A stretch of DNA of 64,000 nt, taken from Paralvinella palmiformis (taxonomy: Eukaryota; Annelida; Polychaeta; Terebellida; Alvinellidae). Within the stretch, counting starts at the first letter, position 1. The number at the start of each line of letters is the position of its first letter. The notes beneath the pieces were generated by a model. The model saw only the letters and a program-made list of their open reading frames with translations, was not told where the DNA came from and searched no databases. Of this stretch, positions 1 to 29,879 are shown in pieces. The position numbers were made by a program, and so were the translations under genes. The stretch is from assembly GCA_025642065.1 (NCBI GenBank), contig JAODUP010000673.1:22501-86500 (forward strand), in the 5' to 3' direction.

Positions 1-28
1 CCGATTAGACCACCGAGCCACCCACCTT
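1..28 (-). repeat. Possible tRNA-like SINE head cut by window edge
   Basis: Read on the - strand this short stretch contains TGGTCTAATCGG, which fits a pol III A-box of the kind seen in the SINE heads elsewhere in the window. The rest lies outside the window, so this is a weak call. Confidence 0.25.
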
Positions 29-56
29 ATATAGAGACTGCAGTAGCTTCTTCAGT

Positions 57-61
<5 letters not shown>

Positions 62-94
<33 letters not shown>
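62..94. repeat. (TA)n microsatellite
   Basis: Uninterrupted AT dinucleotide run of about 33 bases. From here to 761 I see no coding signal, only AT-rich sequence and a short GTCT/TGTC-rich stretch near 645-690. Confidence 0.9.
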
Positions 95-96
<2 letters not shown>

Positions 97-761
97 TTCT
101 TCACACAGTGTGTGGGTTTGGATGGAGCCCCCCGGTGTTTGGAGCGCTGACGTTGGACAAATGATTGGATTGTGCATAGAACTTTTATTTCACCGAATTA
201 AGAAGGTGGAATAAATCAATACAGGTATCGAATAATTGTTTTAGCGCGTTAGTATTTCAGTTTACACGAATAGCTAACCGTTAGCCACGTGTGAATATTT
301 AAAACTACTTGTACTCATATTCCGTTCTTAAGTCATATTTAATATTACGGGTGTCTTCTTCTTCTTCAAATTATCATAAACAGTGAATGTAAACAGGAAG
401 ACAACTGAAATATTATCACTCAGCATAATTCAAGTTTTTACATATACACAGATAACTGGTGCCCTATAGCGTTATATACGTGATAGTAGGAGAATAATTT
501 ATTGAGCACGTGAAAATTATTCAACAGATAATTTATTGCCCCATTTTATAATCCAGGAATTTTTATATCGGATCTTCAAGGCCATTCGCTAAGCGCAGCC
601 ACTTAGGTTTGTGGGCGTGTGTATGTATACACGATGGTTCTCTGTCGCCGTGTCTGTCTGTCTCTTTGTCTGCCTGTCCGTCTGTCCACACGAAGCGTAA
701 TAATTGTTGTAAACTCTGTATTAGTTAGATTGGTTTTATAAGAGGAAATAAATATTCAATA

Positions 762-1209
762 GACAATTTCCGCAACGACTGCGCCATCTAGCGAACATCC
801 GCTTGCGGGTCGCGTTTCACCTGGCTCGCTGAACCATCTGATAAAAACATTCTTTTACCAATCGTGAGATCACGGAGATCACAATATGTTTCATATATTG
901 ATAACATGTCTATTACAGTTCCCAATTTGATGATTTATTTTCCATAACATGTAATATTTTCAGTAAAATATTAACTGTCAACTTTCCCCATACAAATAAT
1001 CTTATCTATTAGTAAAATAAATCTACGTTATATCTAATAAAAATAAAACTGCTACAAGAACTTATAGATCGATTTAGTTCTGTGAATGCCGCAAAACGTA
1101 AATTTACAAACAATTAGTAAATTACACTTCTTGTTCCATGCTACTACATTGCTTCACTGACCCGCAAACCACAGTAGATGTGGACTGCGCATGCGTCGCG
1201 AAAATTGTC
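762..1209. mobile_element. MITE with TA target duplication
   Basis: The left end (762 onward) begins GACAATTTCCGCAACG and the right end, read in reverse complement from 1209, begins GACAATTTTCGCGACG. These form imperfect terminal inverted repeats of about 24 bp. A further shared TTGCGGGTC block lies farther in, so the inverted repeat may extend with gaps to about 60 bp. Both ends are bordered by TA (760-761 and 1210-1211), the target duplication usual for Tc1/mariner-type elements. The 448-bp interior is AT-rich and has no open frame of note, so this looks like a non-autonomous element. The superfamily assignment rests on the TA flank alone. Confidence 0.6.
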
Positions 1210-1450
1210 TATTAACGACACAGAATACGAACAATATTAATTTCAGACGCTCTTCTTTGTTTCTACACACAGGAAGTTTTATATTCGATCTGATAATGGA
1301 GTGAGTGGGTCTGTTGCTAAAGAGGGAATGATGATAAATTCGCTACTTGACACACTCTTACGAGACGTTCAGCCTAAGTAATTAAAGTAGTTATCTATAA
1401 TACCAACTTTAACTACTTTCCAGCTAGCTATATTAAATATATTTGCTGTA

Positions 1451-1452
<2 letters not shown>

Positions 1453-1508
<56 letters not shown>
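1453..1508. repeat. (GT)n microsatellite
   Basis: GT dinucleotide run with one short CGAG interruption. The surrounding 1.2-1.9 kb shows no coding structure. Confidence 0.9.
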
Positions 1509-1908
1509 CTATATCTGAACTGTAACTGCACGACAGTTATAGCTGCTTTGGTAATGCCAGGAAGTTTATTTCGAGCTCGTATTCCGGTGTATTTAAGTGA
1601 ACTTAATCGGTACACTCTAAAATTGGGCAACGTGCGTGCGTGCGTATGTGTGATCCTTGTGCGACAAGCACGCACGCACGCACCACCAAACTGACGCATC
1701 TGATTCGGTGACCTCCTCGTCGGTTAATGCGGCTTCGCCTTTCTATCGCAGTTCCGGCTCTCGACCTTAAACCCCGACAGATCGCTTCTTTTAGCCATTA
1801 GTCGGGGCAGCAGCCTCTAACAAAAACTAATGGCTTACTTAGCGAACTACGATAATTAACATTGATCATAATTATTGTTTCAGAAGCCGAATGCCAGCTA
1901 ATCTAGCG

Positions 1909-1910
1909 TA

Positions 1911-1946
<36 letters not shown>
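1909..1946. repeat. (CA)n(TA)n compound microsatellite
   Basis: A CA run passes directly into a TA run, about 20 bases upstream of the candidate core promoter of the CARD-domain gene. Confidence 0.9.
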
Positions 1947-1964
1947 TAGCCGATGGCAGCCGGC

Positions 1965-2146
1965 TATATAACCTTAGAAGTTAAGGACCCGCGCGTCGCC
2001 GGTTCGATTTGTTGTCAATGCCGTGCTCCGTGCGCGTCTCAGTTTTGTGTGTTTATTGACCCGGAGATCGACTAAAAAGAACAAGGCGGCAATGATAGGC
2101 TATATTACGTATCGATAAATTATCGCAGTCAATTATTGGCGTGTGG
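1965..2146 (+). promoter_or_regulatory. Candidate TATA box and 5' non-coding exon of CARD gene
   Basis: TATATAA at 1965-1971 is followed by GC-rich sequence where transcription could begin about 30 bases on. A strong donor-like site (GTAAGT at 2147-2152) could end a non-coding first exon at 2146. It would splice to the acceptor at 2561-2562 (pyrimidine-rich TTGTTTCAG), just upstream of the predicted start codon. The signals and spacing are seen in the sequence; their use is inferred. Sequence from 2153 to 2560 shows nothing else of note. Confidence 0.35.
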
Positions 2147-2586
2147 GTAAGTAGGAGTTTTGTGTCTTGTTTGATTGATAACACATCGGATCGAAGAATA
2201 ATGGCTGTATTCGTAAGTAATTTGTATTGTCAGTTCGATTGTTCTCGACCTTTCGGTTCTACGAGGTGACGACTCGTAAACCTGTCATCCACGCAGCCAG
2301 TAGCTCCCATATGCCGAAAATACTATGTTAGACCCCCGTAGCTCTTTGTACCATAATTGGTAAAAACGATGCAATAAAGTTTTCGTAATTCCTAACGTTT
2401 TCGCGTACCATCATCACCTCGTACTGAACCCGTAGGGTCACGCAGACGGGCGCACTCATGTAGAGTGACGTTGAGGATATCGCAGCAGACACCGGCTCGG
2501 ATAATATGCCGCGATTCTTCCCGAATGTTGATGTTTCCTCAAGTTATCTAAACCTTGTTTCAGGTGTATATCTAGCTGAAACAAAA

Positions 2587-2762
2587 ATGGCAACTGGTGA
2601 CGTCACAAGTTCTAAGGCCTTACTTGACGTGCTGGCGGATCATCGCCAAGAACTGGTGCAATCTCTGGACACGAGCACGCTATTCCTGACCTATTTGGCC
2701 AAACACCACATCATAGAACCGGCAGATATACTAAAATATGAGGTTTGAAATTTTTTATTGCT

Positions 2763-2835
<73 letters not shown>

Positions 2836-5800
2836 CGGTTATAATATTTAGTACTTGGTATTATGTTTAAAAAAATTGGCTACATTTCAGTTGGTTCATT
2901 ATGATGATGATGATGATGATGATTGGTGTTTTACGGCCACTTTTGTGCACATGGTAGGCTAAATGGGCCGAGTTGGTTCATTATAACGATCTAATATTCT
3001 TTTAAATTGATTAGTCAAGTAAACAAATAAATTAAAAACAAACAAGAAAAATAATATCGATATTTTGTAATTTGTACTGAGGAAAGAAAGCATTCTTTTA
3101 GTTCGTAAAAGACAATAGACCATTTGTATTTATCTATGTAGATTTTATGCTTTAAATGTCCATAAAACACCAAAAGAAAACATATGTTTACAATCATTTA
3201 GAGTAGTGTGTATGTTACGCTTACAGTGGATGTGCGTCTTGGTAATTGAAGGTATAGGCAAAAATTTCGAATTGAAGTGGAAAAGTATTTTTTGGCAATT
3301 ATTGCAAAAAATCAGTATCATTTTGCGACGAAACATTTTTGACACTCAGTGGATATTGACTTGTCCTGTTCTGTCGAAGCAGCTTTGTATACCATGTAGG
3401 GCTGCTTCGACAGGTTTCGTTTTGTCCTGTACTGCATTGTTGTGTGATAAAATGGCAAACGATTTCCTTTCAAGTTGCGTAAGCACTGTTGGTGAACCTG
3501 GTGAAGCATTGTCTCCGGAAGGCTTTACCCCGGGTATCGTGGTATCGGTCCAATGAAGACCGGACTACAAAGCGTCATCCATCCATCTATTCCACCTTAC
3601 ACGGAATCAAAATGGATGCGATCCTCTCTTACTAAAGAAAACCGGATGCAACGCAATGCGATTTACTGATAGGAAACGACCTATGTTATACACGTATACA
3701 AATAGTTTATATGTGTACATGGATGTTCATGTCTTGGCATGCGCAAATGCACCGTTATCTAATTCAAGGAGAGACGGACAGACAAACGGACAGAGAGAAG
3801 GACAGGCCGACAAACGGACAGATGGAATTATTAAATCATATTTCACATAATGCAAGCAATTTGTTTATTTTATTTCTTAGCACTTTAAGGAAAAAGAGCA
3901 ACGCAATTCTGAACTGTTAGATAGACTACTGGATAGCGAGCCGATGGTTGATGACTGCTACAGCAAGTTTATTGATGCTCTGAAAAGATCCGAGCAGGAT
4001 CATGTGGCGGCCATGTTGACTAACGTCGATGAGGAACTGGAAATCGTAAATAAGTGTAGGTTGTCTGTTATATACGAATTATTAACCATCACATTGCGCC
4101 CACAAATACAACATACACGTGAACTGAGCATGCAGCATTTGTTTCACGAAGCCTTGCCTATTTACCATATAAAACTAGTAGCGCATGATCCAGTTCACTG
4201 TCTGATTTAAATCCAGATCAAGACCTTCTGGAGAAGAATCTGTCAGAGATCAACGGTTACTTGCAGAAGGAATCCCGTCGGACCGAGCTTCGATACAGCA
4301 CCGAATCTCCGGACGTCAGTCAATTTACGTCCAGCCCAGACGCGGGCCAGGGGTCGTCGAAGCGTGGACTGACCGAACTGCTCCAGAAGGTTCACCAAAC
4401 GACGAAATCCACCATAATACACCTGAGTCGATGTCGGGAAGTGATAGACAAACTGCACTCGGACTGCGGCGTGGTGGCCAAGAAGAACAGCGACCTGTTG
4501 AGCAAGCTCAGGGAATGCGACATCCTGATCCGACACACGGCGCCAATCCAGGCCGTCACCGAGTTCGAGCAAAAACGAGAGGAAAGATTGGAGCTGGCGA
4601 GCACGATCAGCGCTCGTAGTGGGGCCAGTCCGTGGACGAGATCCAGACAGAACGAGGCGGCTACCTTACTGAACACGATACGACACAACGTCGGCGCCAT
4701 CGTCGACGAAAACGCCGACCGGGAAAGAGAGGAACAGGAAGTGGTGTACGTTATCCGGAACATGATCGGCGACGTAAGGGCTCGAAGTCTGGTGCTAGAC
4801 CGCTACACGGAGGCGCCGCCCCGAGATCTGAACAAGAACAAATATGCGAAGGCTTTGCCGAACGACGATAACGATGAAGATCGGAGAGGAAAGCCGAAAA
4901 CGAAAGTAAAAATCCCAGTTTACGATCTAGCCGAAGAGCTACAGTTGTACGTGCACAAAGAGAGCCAGATCACTCACCGGCAAGCTCTCAATAAACTAAA
5001 GGCCTCATCGAACGTAACTCATCGGAACTTCGACCAAACAGAACACGACATGATGCACTTGGAAAAGGAATTGAGAAGGGGCGACTGCGGCGCCGCCAAC
5101 CACCTACTGAAGCAACTGTCCGAAGTCACGAAGCTCGAGAGGGAGGATTGTCTCAGAATGACGGAGGAGATCTCGCGAGAAGTGCGAACGCGTCGATTCA
5201 AACTGCAGGAAACAGCGACCGGCGGCAAGCAGAAAAAAAGACTGGCAGCGCGCCGCAGGACGACGAAACTGTTGGATTCGAATCTCCTGAAGAAACTCTC
5301 CAACGTCCAACAGGAAGTAAGGACGTACTTAGACTTGGAGATGGAGCTGATGGTCAGGCAGAAGGAGGAGGTTACCAAAAAGAAGTTCGAATACGAAAAG
5401 GAGATTCGTTCCAGAACCACCGAAGTGAAAAGCCTGGAAAGGAGAACGCGCGAGTTGGAAAATGAGAAGGAAAAGTACAAGCGGCTATACGCCCAAGAAA
5501 AGGCAGTTAAAGAGACGAAACTGCTGACAAAACCTATCATACCGAAACGCCTACTACCGATGGAAAACGGCGAAGGCACCTCCGACAGGTCGCTCGAAAA
5601 ACCTTCATCGAAACGAAGCCTATCTACCACCAAGCAATATAATTATGTTAGAAGACAGACTGACCTCAATGTGGCCTATACCCAGAACACCCTTTCGTAT
5701 AAATCACAGCCGACGAGTGGGAAATCGGCAAAGAATACACAACACGTGCTCAACTCCTCGCCCGACAAAGCGCATAGAAGCCGAACTATTCGCCAGGCGG

Positions 5801-5964
5801 CAGCACCTAGACATTATTATGCAAAGGGCTCTTTTCTGGCAGCCAGGCCTCGTCTGACGCCGCAGGCTAAACATTTGACCAAACTGAAAGCTTCGGTGAA
5901 AGATCGGGAAGGAAACAAGCCGGTCGGAGCATCTCGCTTCTCGTATACCGTGAGGAATATTTAG
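2587..5964 (+). CDS. CARD-domain coiled-coil protein, 3 coding exons
   Basis: Coding exons are 2587-2742, 3881-4055 and 4217-5964 (stop at 5962-5964). The phases match (0, then 1), giving 692 residues. Residues about 8-100, spread over exons 1 and 2, form a helical death-fold domain that I read as a CARD (LLDVLADHRQELVQSL, FLTYLAKHHIIEPADI, then KFIDALKRSEQDHVAAML). CARDs make homotypic contacts in apoptotic and innate immune signalling, so a cytoplasmic adaptor role is likely. Exon 3 adds charged helical stretches near residues 165-230 and a strong coiled coil near 465-550 rich in E, K and R. The tail is very basic and Ser/Thr-rich, with no enzyme motif. ATG 2587 has an A at -3 and G at +4. 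An in-frame upstream ATG at 2506 lies before the acceptor at 2561-2562 and is probably intronic. The first donor (GAG|GTTTGA) is weak. I do not recognise a named orthologue; the domain call is fairly sure, the function inferred. Confidence 0.8.
2765..2830. repeat. (CT)n(TA)n compound microsatellite
   Basis: It lies at the start of the first coding-region intron of the CARD gene, about 20 bases after the donor site. The pyrimidine run is on the transcribed sense strand. Confidence 0.9.
2890..2984 (-). mobile_element. 5'-truncated SINE with 13-bp target duplication
   Basis: The body (2903-2971) holds a GAT-repeat tail and the 3' part of the SINE family described at 25702-25897. It lies on the - strand and has lost the tRNA-like head. 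GTTGGTTCATTAT occurs exactly at 2890-2902 and again at 2972-2984, a perfect 13-bp target-site duplication. This is the hallmark of LINE-mediated insertion and marks a young or well-preserved event inside the CARD gene intron. Confidence 0.8.
3374..3413. repeat. Short inverted repeat in CARD gene intron
   Basis: CTGTCGAAGCAGC is followed about 14 bases later by GCTGCTTCGACAG, a perfect 13-bp inverted repeat able to form a hairpin. The rest of this intron (2985-3880) contains an AT-rich stretch and a GGACAGA-type degenerate repeat near 3770-3830. Confidence 0.6.
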
Positions 5965-6654
5965 TCGCGCAAGCGTCTATCGTGTTATTGTGTTCCAGTA
6001 TATGTCCAATGAATATGAAAAGCATTATGGCGGCTCATTATCAAATGTTAAATGAAAAATGTTTTCTTTTACATTAGGTTATTATTAATGTTAGAAGAAA
6101 TAAGTTTTTGATAGAACGGAATCAACATCAGTTTTGTTTACCATTAGTCGGCAATGCTTAGACTCATTTCAAGAATATAAATAACAAATATTCTCCACTT
6201 TTTAAAGGAGTTTGTGCCGCCCCCCCCCAATTTTTATAAGCAGACATGTTTTAGATTGGCTATTGTCATATGCAGGCACATATAGAAAATATTTACTTAG
6301 TGCAAATTAGTAGAGATTTATAAATATGATAAGTTGATGAAAGATGTATCTGCAGGAGACAAATTGTCATCAGCATCACGATGGGCACCAGCACCATCAT
6401 CTTCATCATTATCATTATCACCATCGTTAACATTTTCATCGTAATTTACTCAACACACATCATTATTTGTAACAACGTAAGACCTTTTCCTGCACTCTAA
6501 TAATGTATTTATCACTAAAACATACTATATACACAGTGTATTGTGTGAAAAATGTAGGCCCGTCATACGTATACCTTATATTTACACCACCACCTCGTAA
6601 TACAACATGCACATAGCAGTAGCTAATCGGATTCTATACACATTACCGTTATTC

Positions 6655-6752
6655 TATACACAGCACCGACACTCTATGCACAGCACCGATACTCCATACA
6701 CCCCACCGATACTCCATACACAGCACCGATACTCCAAACACAGCACAGACAC
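6655..6752. repeat. 20-bp tandem repeat, about 5 copies
   Basis: The unit is close to CAGCACCGATACTCCATACA, repeated with single-base changes and one ACCCC variant. Confidence 0.75.
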
Positions 6753-7943
6753 GCCCAACACTAGTCAGCCACAAATACTTGTTTACATCTACACGTAAAC
6801 AACTACGCATTAACATCACACCCCCAACAACATATATTGCCATAACTATGATATCCTTATTGCATGTAATCGCCTACATTATCGTATAATTATAATTAAC
6901 TATGATTAAGTGTTCAGTATTCGTGCGCGTTCATATGGTTGCGTGCGTGCGTGCGTGCGTTATGGGCTGTTGTGCTCGTGTTCTGATTTACTACTGTAGG
7001 TTATTGTCAATCATAATTATAATTATGATACCGTTATGATGTCTTTGTTTGGTTAATAATTTTAAAATGTAATGGCAAAGTTCGCCAAATACAAATAATG
7101 CCAGTACCGGGGTTAATAACGGTGAACCGTAAACAGAGTATGTAGATCTATATAACAAAATTTAGGAGAAAATAAACACGTACAAATTGCTAGAGTGGCT
7201 CGTATTTAATACCACACGGTCTGCTCGTCGTCTGTCACGTGATCTGACGTGTTTCGGTTCGTGTTTCGATTCAATAAATGGTGTTCGGCGAAGATATTTA
7301 AATGTTCGCAGCGAACGTTCGCCTATTACGGCACCACCTTGTTCGTTCGTGCACGAGACAGATAGGTCTCGCTGTCGTCATTTAATCTTCAAGTTCGTTA
7401 TAGAACACGACAGACCTCTGCTAACGTTCGCCATTACAACCCTATCGTCTTCTTTAACAACCAACGGAAAGCCCATTTGGGGTTGTCTCGGAGTGGAAGG
7501 AAACCGAAACTTTGTAACGACACCAACAGCTTGGATTTATAACAACAACAACAACAACTAAAACGTTCGGTTGCCATGGAGATTGACGCCCTATAACAAT
7601 AACAATGAAAACGTTGACATATCACACCATAGCAACTCAGTTTCCGCTCGCCGCCAAGGCCAGAAGGAGTAAATTTTCGTTTAATTTATATCCTACAATA
7701 TCAATTCTAATCGACATGGCTTAGGGGTATAAACCTTTCCAAACAACTAATATAAATATTAATACATGAACAGTAAAATATTAATAAATAACAAGAAATA
7801 TATTGTTAAGTGAATTATTATTAACATTAAACTCACTAAACAACTGCCCACCTTCTTAGGTTAAGGGGCCTTCATACTGAACATATCAAATACTCTAAGA
7901 AACGCATTATTTTATATGTAACAGATACAAAGATTTTACATAA

Positions 7944-7947
<4 letters not shown>

Positions 7948-7980
<33 letters not shown>
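7948..7980. repeat. (TA)n microsatellite
   Basis: AT dinucleotide run of about 33 bases in the intergenic stretch downstream of both convergent genes. Confidence 0.9.
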
Positions 7981-7983
<3 letters not shown>

Positions 7984-8751
7984 CTTTGAGATAATAGTCT
8001 AGTCAATCAGACACATAGTATTGCTGCCTAATGTACACACAATTATCTTCTAACAGTTGGTACAGAAATGTGTATAATTCGTTTGTTTGGCATAATAAAG
8101 TGTATTAGAGCTTAAGTGGTAAATAGTTGCCGAAGTGATAAGTGTAAAATAATCAATGTCTCATCGAATTAAGGCTGATAGGTAATTCATCGTATATTCG
8201 ACGGGTATGAGCAATAATTGGACAACAGAGTTGACTCGAGTACTATGTGAACTGACCTATATGCCGAACATTATAGCCAAAGTCAGAAGCTCAAGATCCG
8301 GAATGCCAAACAGGTGCACGATTTCACTATGGCTAAACTCCTATACATCGCTAGTGATTACGGTAACTCAGTATCCACACCCAATCCTAAACACGTGACT
8401 CTAACAAAATATCGAAACGTCTGGCGAACTATTTCACCGTCCGGCGCCCCATTAAGTGGCCAGAAGCCGACAGATCCCGTTCTTTCGTCATTCGACCCGA
8501 CACCAACAAGAAACTCGCCCGAATTTTTCTCACCAATATTTCCAAGAAATTATCTTGACCCATAAACATGCTCGAAACTTGAATTTCGCTTACCGACTTG
8601 ACCCCACTTTAGTTTCAGAACCTTCGTATTTTTGTTTTGACTTTCTGTTGACGATTCGTTGATGGCGAAATCGTATTGTTACGCAGTCAGACTTGATAAG
8701 ACAAAAACCCCAAATCCCAAAGATTTAGAACCCATAAATGGTCAGATTTAT

Positions 8752-26293
<17,542 letters not shown>

Positions 26294-26752
26294 TATTGTT
26301 CTTCTAGCGCTTATTGCAACGTCACTGCAAAGAACATAAACAATTATTAATAGCGGCTGTAGGGCGAACTAATGTCAATCGACTTCAGCCTGTGGCCGTT
26401 TGTTAGTTCGTCGGCCGAGTGATAATAGGCTCGGTACTTCGCCCATCGGATTGGTAAAAGCGGTCTTTAGTGAACAAGTTGACGTACGGGTAAGCGTTGC
26501 AACAAACGCCGAATTACGACACTCCCACTGTATTTTCGAAATGTGCGAGTCTTAATCCGGCAGCGAACACTAGCTATACTGGTTACAAATCCGAATTTTT
26601 CACTTTATTACCAGGAGGGGCACGGGGGATAAACTTTGAATAGAAAGTAAAATAAGTTCGTGCAAAGTAAATGAATGTTGACAAACTAAATAGCATCTGA
26701 ATTTATTATATTAAATATTAATTAACAGAATATTAGTTTTTTGACTGCCATT

Positions 26753-26756
<4 letters not shown>

Positions 26757-26801
<45 letters not shown>

Positions 26802-26900
26802 TATGTGTGTAGGTGTGCGTGTGCGCATGTATGTGTGGGCGTACGTGTTTGTGTGTGTGTGTGTGCGCGCGTGTGTGCGCGTGTGTGTGCGCGTGCGCCA
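26757..26900. repeat. (TA)n(GT)n compound microsatellite
   Basis: TA run followed by GT-rich and GCGT-rich sequence. Confidence 0.9.
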
Positions 26901-27184
26901 AAGATTCGATGTGATCGATTGGTAATAGGGAGACAATTACTGAAATGTGCAAATTTAATTCAATTGATCATTAAGCTCGTCAAAAGGGTCATCAAGGCAC
27001 AATGGGAGTTGAGCTGGTCGTTAGGGGGAGAAGGGAGATTGTGCTGATGTACTGGAACAGTTCTACATTGACGTCATTCAGAACGCTGTCTCCGGATCAA
27101 GTACTCCTGGACTAGGTGATCCGTGTAAAGAACTTAGGCACACAAAGAGAACAGGGCTCGCTCCCGGAATTGGCCGCCATCGAC

Positions 27185-27215
27185 GGTGGCACACGCACGC
27201 ACGCACACACATGCA

Positions 27216-27274
<59 letters not shown>

Positions 27275-27275
27275 C
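27185..27275. repeat. (CGCA)n(CA)n(GA)n compound microsatellite
   Basis: CACG, CA and GA runs in succession. Confidence 0.9.
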
Positions 27276-27814
27276 TATTCGATTTCGGTTTATGGTAATA
27301 TGTTCTAAGCCCAAAGGTAAACTAGTATAATTATAAATATCTACTCATCATTTCCCAAGTCATTAGAGGCAGATAGATCGTCGACCGATAATCAAGACAA
27401 GATACTGGTTCATCTCCGGTCTGATTTTTTTTTTTTTAATAACCTATGGTTAATTAAAAATGTCGACATTTCCGCTATTTGTCATCCAGGAAGAGACCGG
27501 TGAGAGATACCCTATACCCTATACAGCGCTAGGTCAGATCCATATATAGATTTACTCTGATATCATCTGGAACGTCCACATTAGGCCGCTGTGCGGGACT
27601 AAACGTTTTAACTGCTATCGTCACACCCCGCGCGGCCAAAGCCCGCACCCGCGCCGCATTGCGTCAAGTTATTGGCAGGCCGCTCGCATCGGATCGGAAA
27701 TGGCAGTCGCTGCTTTAACAGATAAATAATAACTATCTTTTTAATTTCTTATAGGTTTTTTAACAGACACATTATTTGTGGTAGTATTATATTACATATT
27801 ATTTGTACAGTACA

Positions 27815-27856
<42 letters not shown>

Positions 27857-28048
27857 ATTTTCGAAGCCGTACCAAACTTTAATCACTCGCACCTGCAAAT
27901 AACGGGGAAGGCGATGGGGGGGGGGGGGAGGAGGCTAGGAGAACGAACTCTATAGCAAGGGGGTGTTAATTTCATCATACACGTATATAACGTTTAAGCG
28001 TCCGTTACGCCGTTCTAACGATGCCAGAGAAGTTGACCGATTCGTCTA

Positions 28049-28087
28049 ATGCCAGCCAGCCGTCGTTAACAATGCCGGCTGGCTGCC
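28049..28087. repeat. GC-rich inverted repeat
   Basis: GCCAGCCAGCCG and CGGCTGGCTGCC arms about 13 bases apart can form a stable hairpin. No adjacent gene suggests a function. Confidence 0.5.
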
Positions 28088-28164
28088 TCCTCTCATGTTA
28101 CGGCTTCGCTGCCCCCTAAATGGCACGTCCCTGCTCTCTACCCGATATATGCGGCTCGGGGTCT

Positions 28165-28230
28165 TTCATTATCGGGGGCCTAGCTCGGCCTATCCGGGGC
28201 CGAGCTCGGCCTATCCGGGGCCGAGCTCGA
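28165..28230. repeat. 21-bp GC-rich tandem repeat
   Basis: GGGGCCGAGCTCGGCCTATC-type unit, about three copies, each internally palindromic around GAGCTC. Confidence 0.7.
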
Positions 28231-29269
28231 ACAATGATTCAATGCGGAGAAAGGCAGCTGGAAGTAATGCCGACTAGCGTGGTCCGGACGAGATATGGCC
28301 CGGCAAAGGAGTCACGTCCCGCTCTGACGTCATTCGACGTCGTCTCGTCTCGCCGTTCTTTTAGAGTCGCCGCCGCCGCCGTGCGCCGGACGCTGACCGA
28401 TACCGGACGCCCCCTGGCGGCCGTATCGCATTCACGTCTCACGTAGCTCGACAGCGGGAGGGGGGGATGCGCTTCGTCGTTGGTTTTGTTCTCGCGGAGA
28501 ACGAGGTCCACGGCACTGTGTCTCGACAGAATCTCCGACGAGAAGATGTTTATTTAATGGCGGACGATTACTGCTGGAATATTCTTAAATATGACAATAC
28601 ATTCGAACGAACGTAAAGCACGAAAACAGCGCTCGGTATAAATAGAAATGTTCAATTAGACACGATATAAACTATTTTGTTCTTGCGCGAGCGCGGTGCC
28701 GCCTCGTTCGTACTCTGAACATGCAGTTTTTGTTTTCGGTTCGAATTAAAAGCGTTTCTTTTATGAAATGCGAGCCATCGCCTCTCCCCTCGGGCCAGCT
28801 TACGCTGTACGATGTTAGGCCGGCCCGCTGGCGTGCTGCTGATCTTCGCGGACCGGAGGGCCACTGGCTGTCTGTAATCGAACGAGAAAGAACTTCAATT
28901 AATGACAGCCAAAGCCTTTGATTGAGCACCGGACAAGGCGGGGGCTGTCACTCCCTTCCTCCCTGCGCTCCATCATCGCTTTCCTCTGCTCCTGCCATCG
29001 GCTCACCCAACTCTGCCCGCTTTCTTCCCTCGTCTCCTCTTCTACCTTACTTCTTACGCCCCCCCCCCCAACGACACCCTCCCCCCGGTCCCACTTCTCT
29101 ATTCCCCAAGCCGAGTGAAGTAGGAGGCCTGTGTAAGGTCCCGGTGTAGTCCTGTGACTAGCCGGTGTTTTTCTTTGGTTTCATCCGTCAATCATCCGGT
29201 TTTCGTTCGAGACGCCGCTGCTTAAATATTGCCATTGTCTGAAATTAAGGCACCGTCAGAACGCCACAT

Positions 29270-29377
29270 GTACACGCACATATACAAACATGCACACAAG
29301 CACACACACAAGCACACACACACACAAGCACACAACTGCATATAGGTAAATACACGCATACACGCATACACGCGCGA

Positions 29378-29444
<67 letters not shown>

Positions 29445-29490
29445 AACACACACACAAACACACTCACTCACTCACTCACTCACTCACTCA
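29270..29490. repeat. Compound CA / TA / CACT array
   Basis: CA-rich degenerate stretch, CA run, TA run and a CACT run in succession. Confidence 0.85.
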
Positions 29491-29879
29491 GCAGCCAGCA
29501 CTATGCCTGCTCACTGTTGACCTATCACAGTTTAGACGATGATTTGTTAGACAGGCTGACAATAGGCGTACTGTGAGCTATAAATTAGGATTTCTCAGAG
29601 TAGCCGTGTTGATGTCTGATGCTATTAACCGACTACTGACAGAGGCATTATGGACTGACTGATGTAGGCTACACGCATCAAGTGCTTAGACAGATAGCTT
29701 GCTCTTATCGAATGAACGTCAGTTGTGACTACAATACAGAAGGGAACAAATCAAGAGAAGACGATAGGAAGAAAGAACTGAGTTTCTGTCATGTACCACC
29801 AACCTATACCATGGATTGGAGGATTTCAGTGGGTGGGTGATAGGGCGTTTGAGTGAGTGAATGCGTGAGTGAGTGAGTG

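Larger units (their letters stand above)
5965..8751. other. Intergenic stretch between CARD and sulfotransferase-like genes
   Basis: The two genes converge here. The sequence is AT-rich with short (GT), (GCGT), (AAC) and (TA) runs and a perfect palindrome GCGAACGTTCGC at 7311-7322. AATAAA at 7171-7176 is a possible but distant poly(A) signal for the CARD gene. No canonical poly(A) signal is obvious just past either stop codon. The open frame at 7187-7561 ends in an AAC repeat and has no recognisable domain, so I do not call it. Confidence 0.5.

Noticed and set aside
2506..2586. Longer N-terminus for the CARD protein starting at 2506
   Set aside because: A good acceptor at 2561-2562 lies between this ATG and the CARD. 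The extra residues do not resemble protein sequence and are probably intron.
5019..5633. 204-codon open frame on the - strand opposite the CARD gene
   Set aside because: It is a mirror of the coiled-coil coding sequence (Ser/Leu/Phe-rich) and has no domain or splice context of its own.
7187..7561. 124-codon open frame in the intergenic stretch
   Set aside because: It ends in an AAC repeat, has no recognisable domain and no supporting splice or poly(A) signals.
28120..28446. GC-rich open frames on both strands near 28.1-28.5 kb
   Set aside because: They overlap each other, include a 21-bp tandem repeat and show no domain; open frames are expected by chance in GC-rich DNA.
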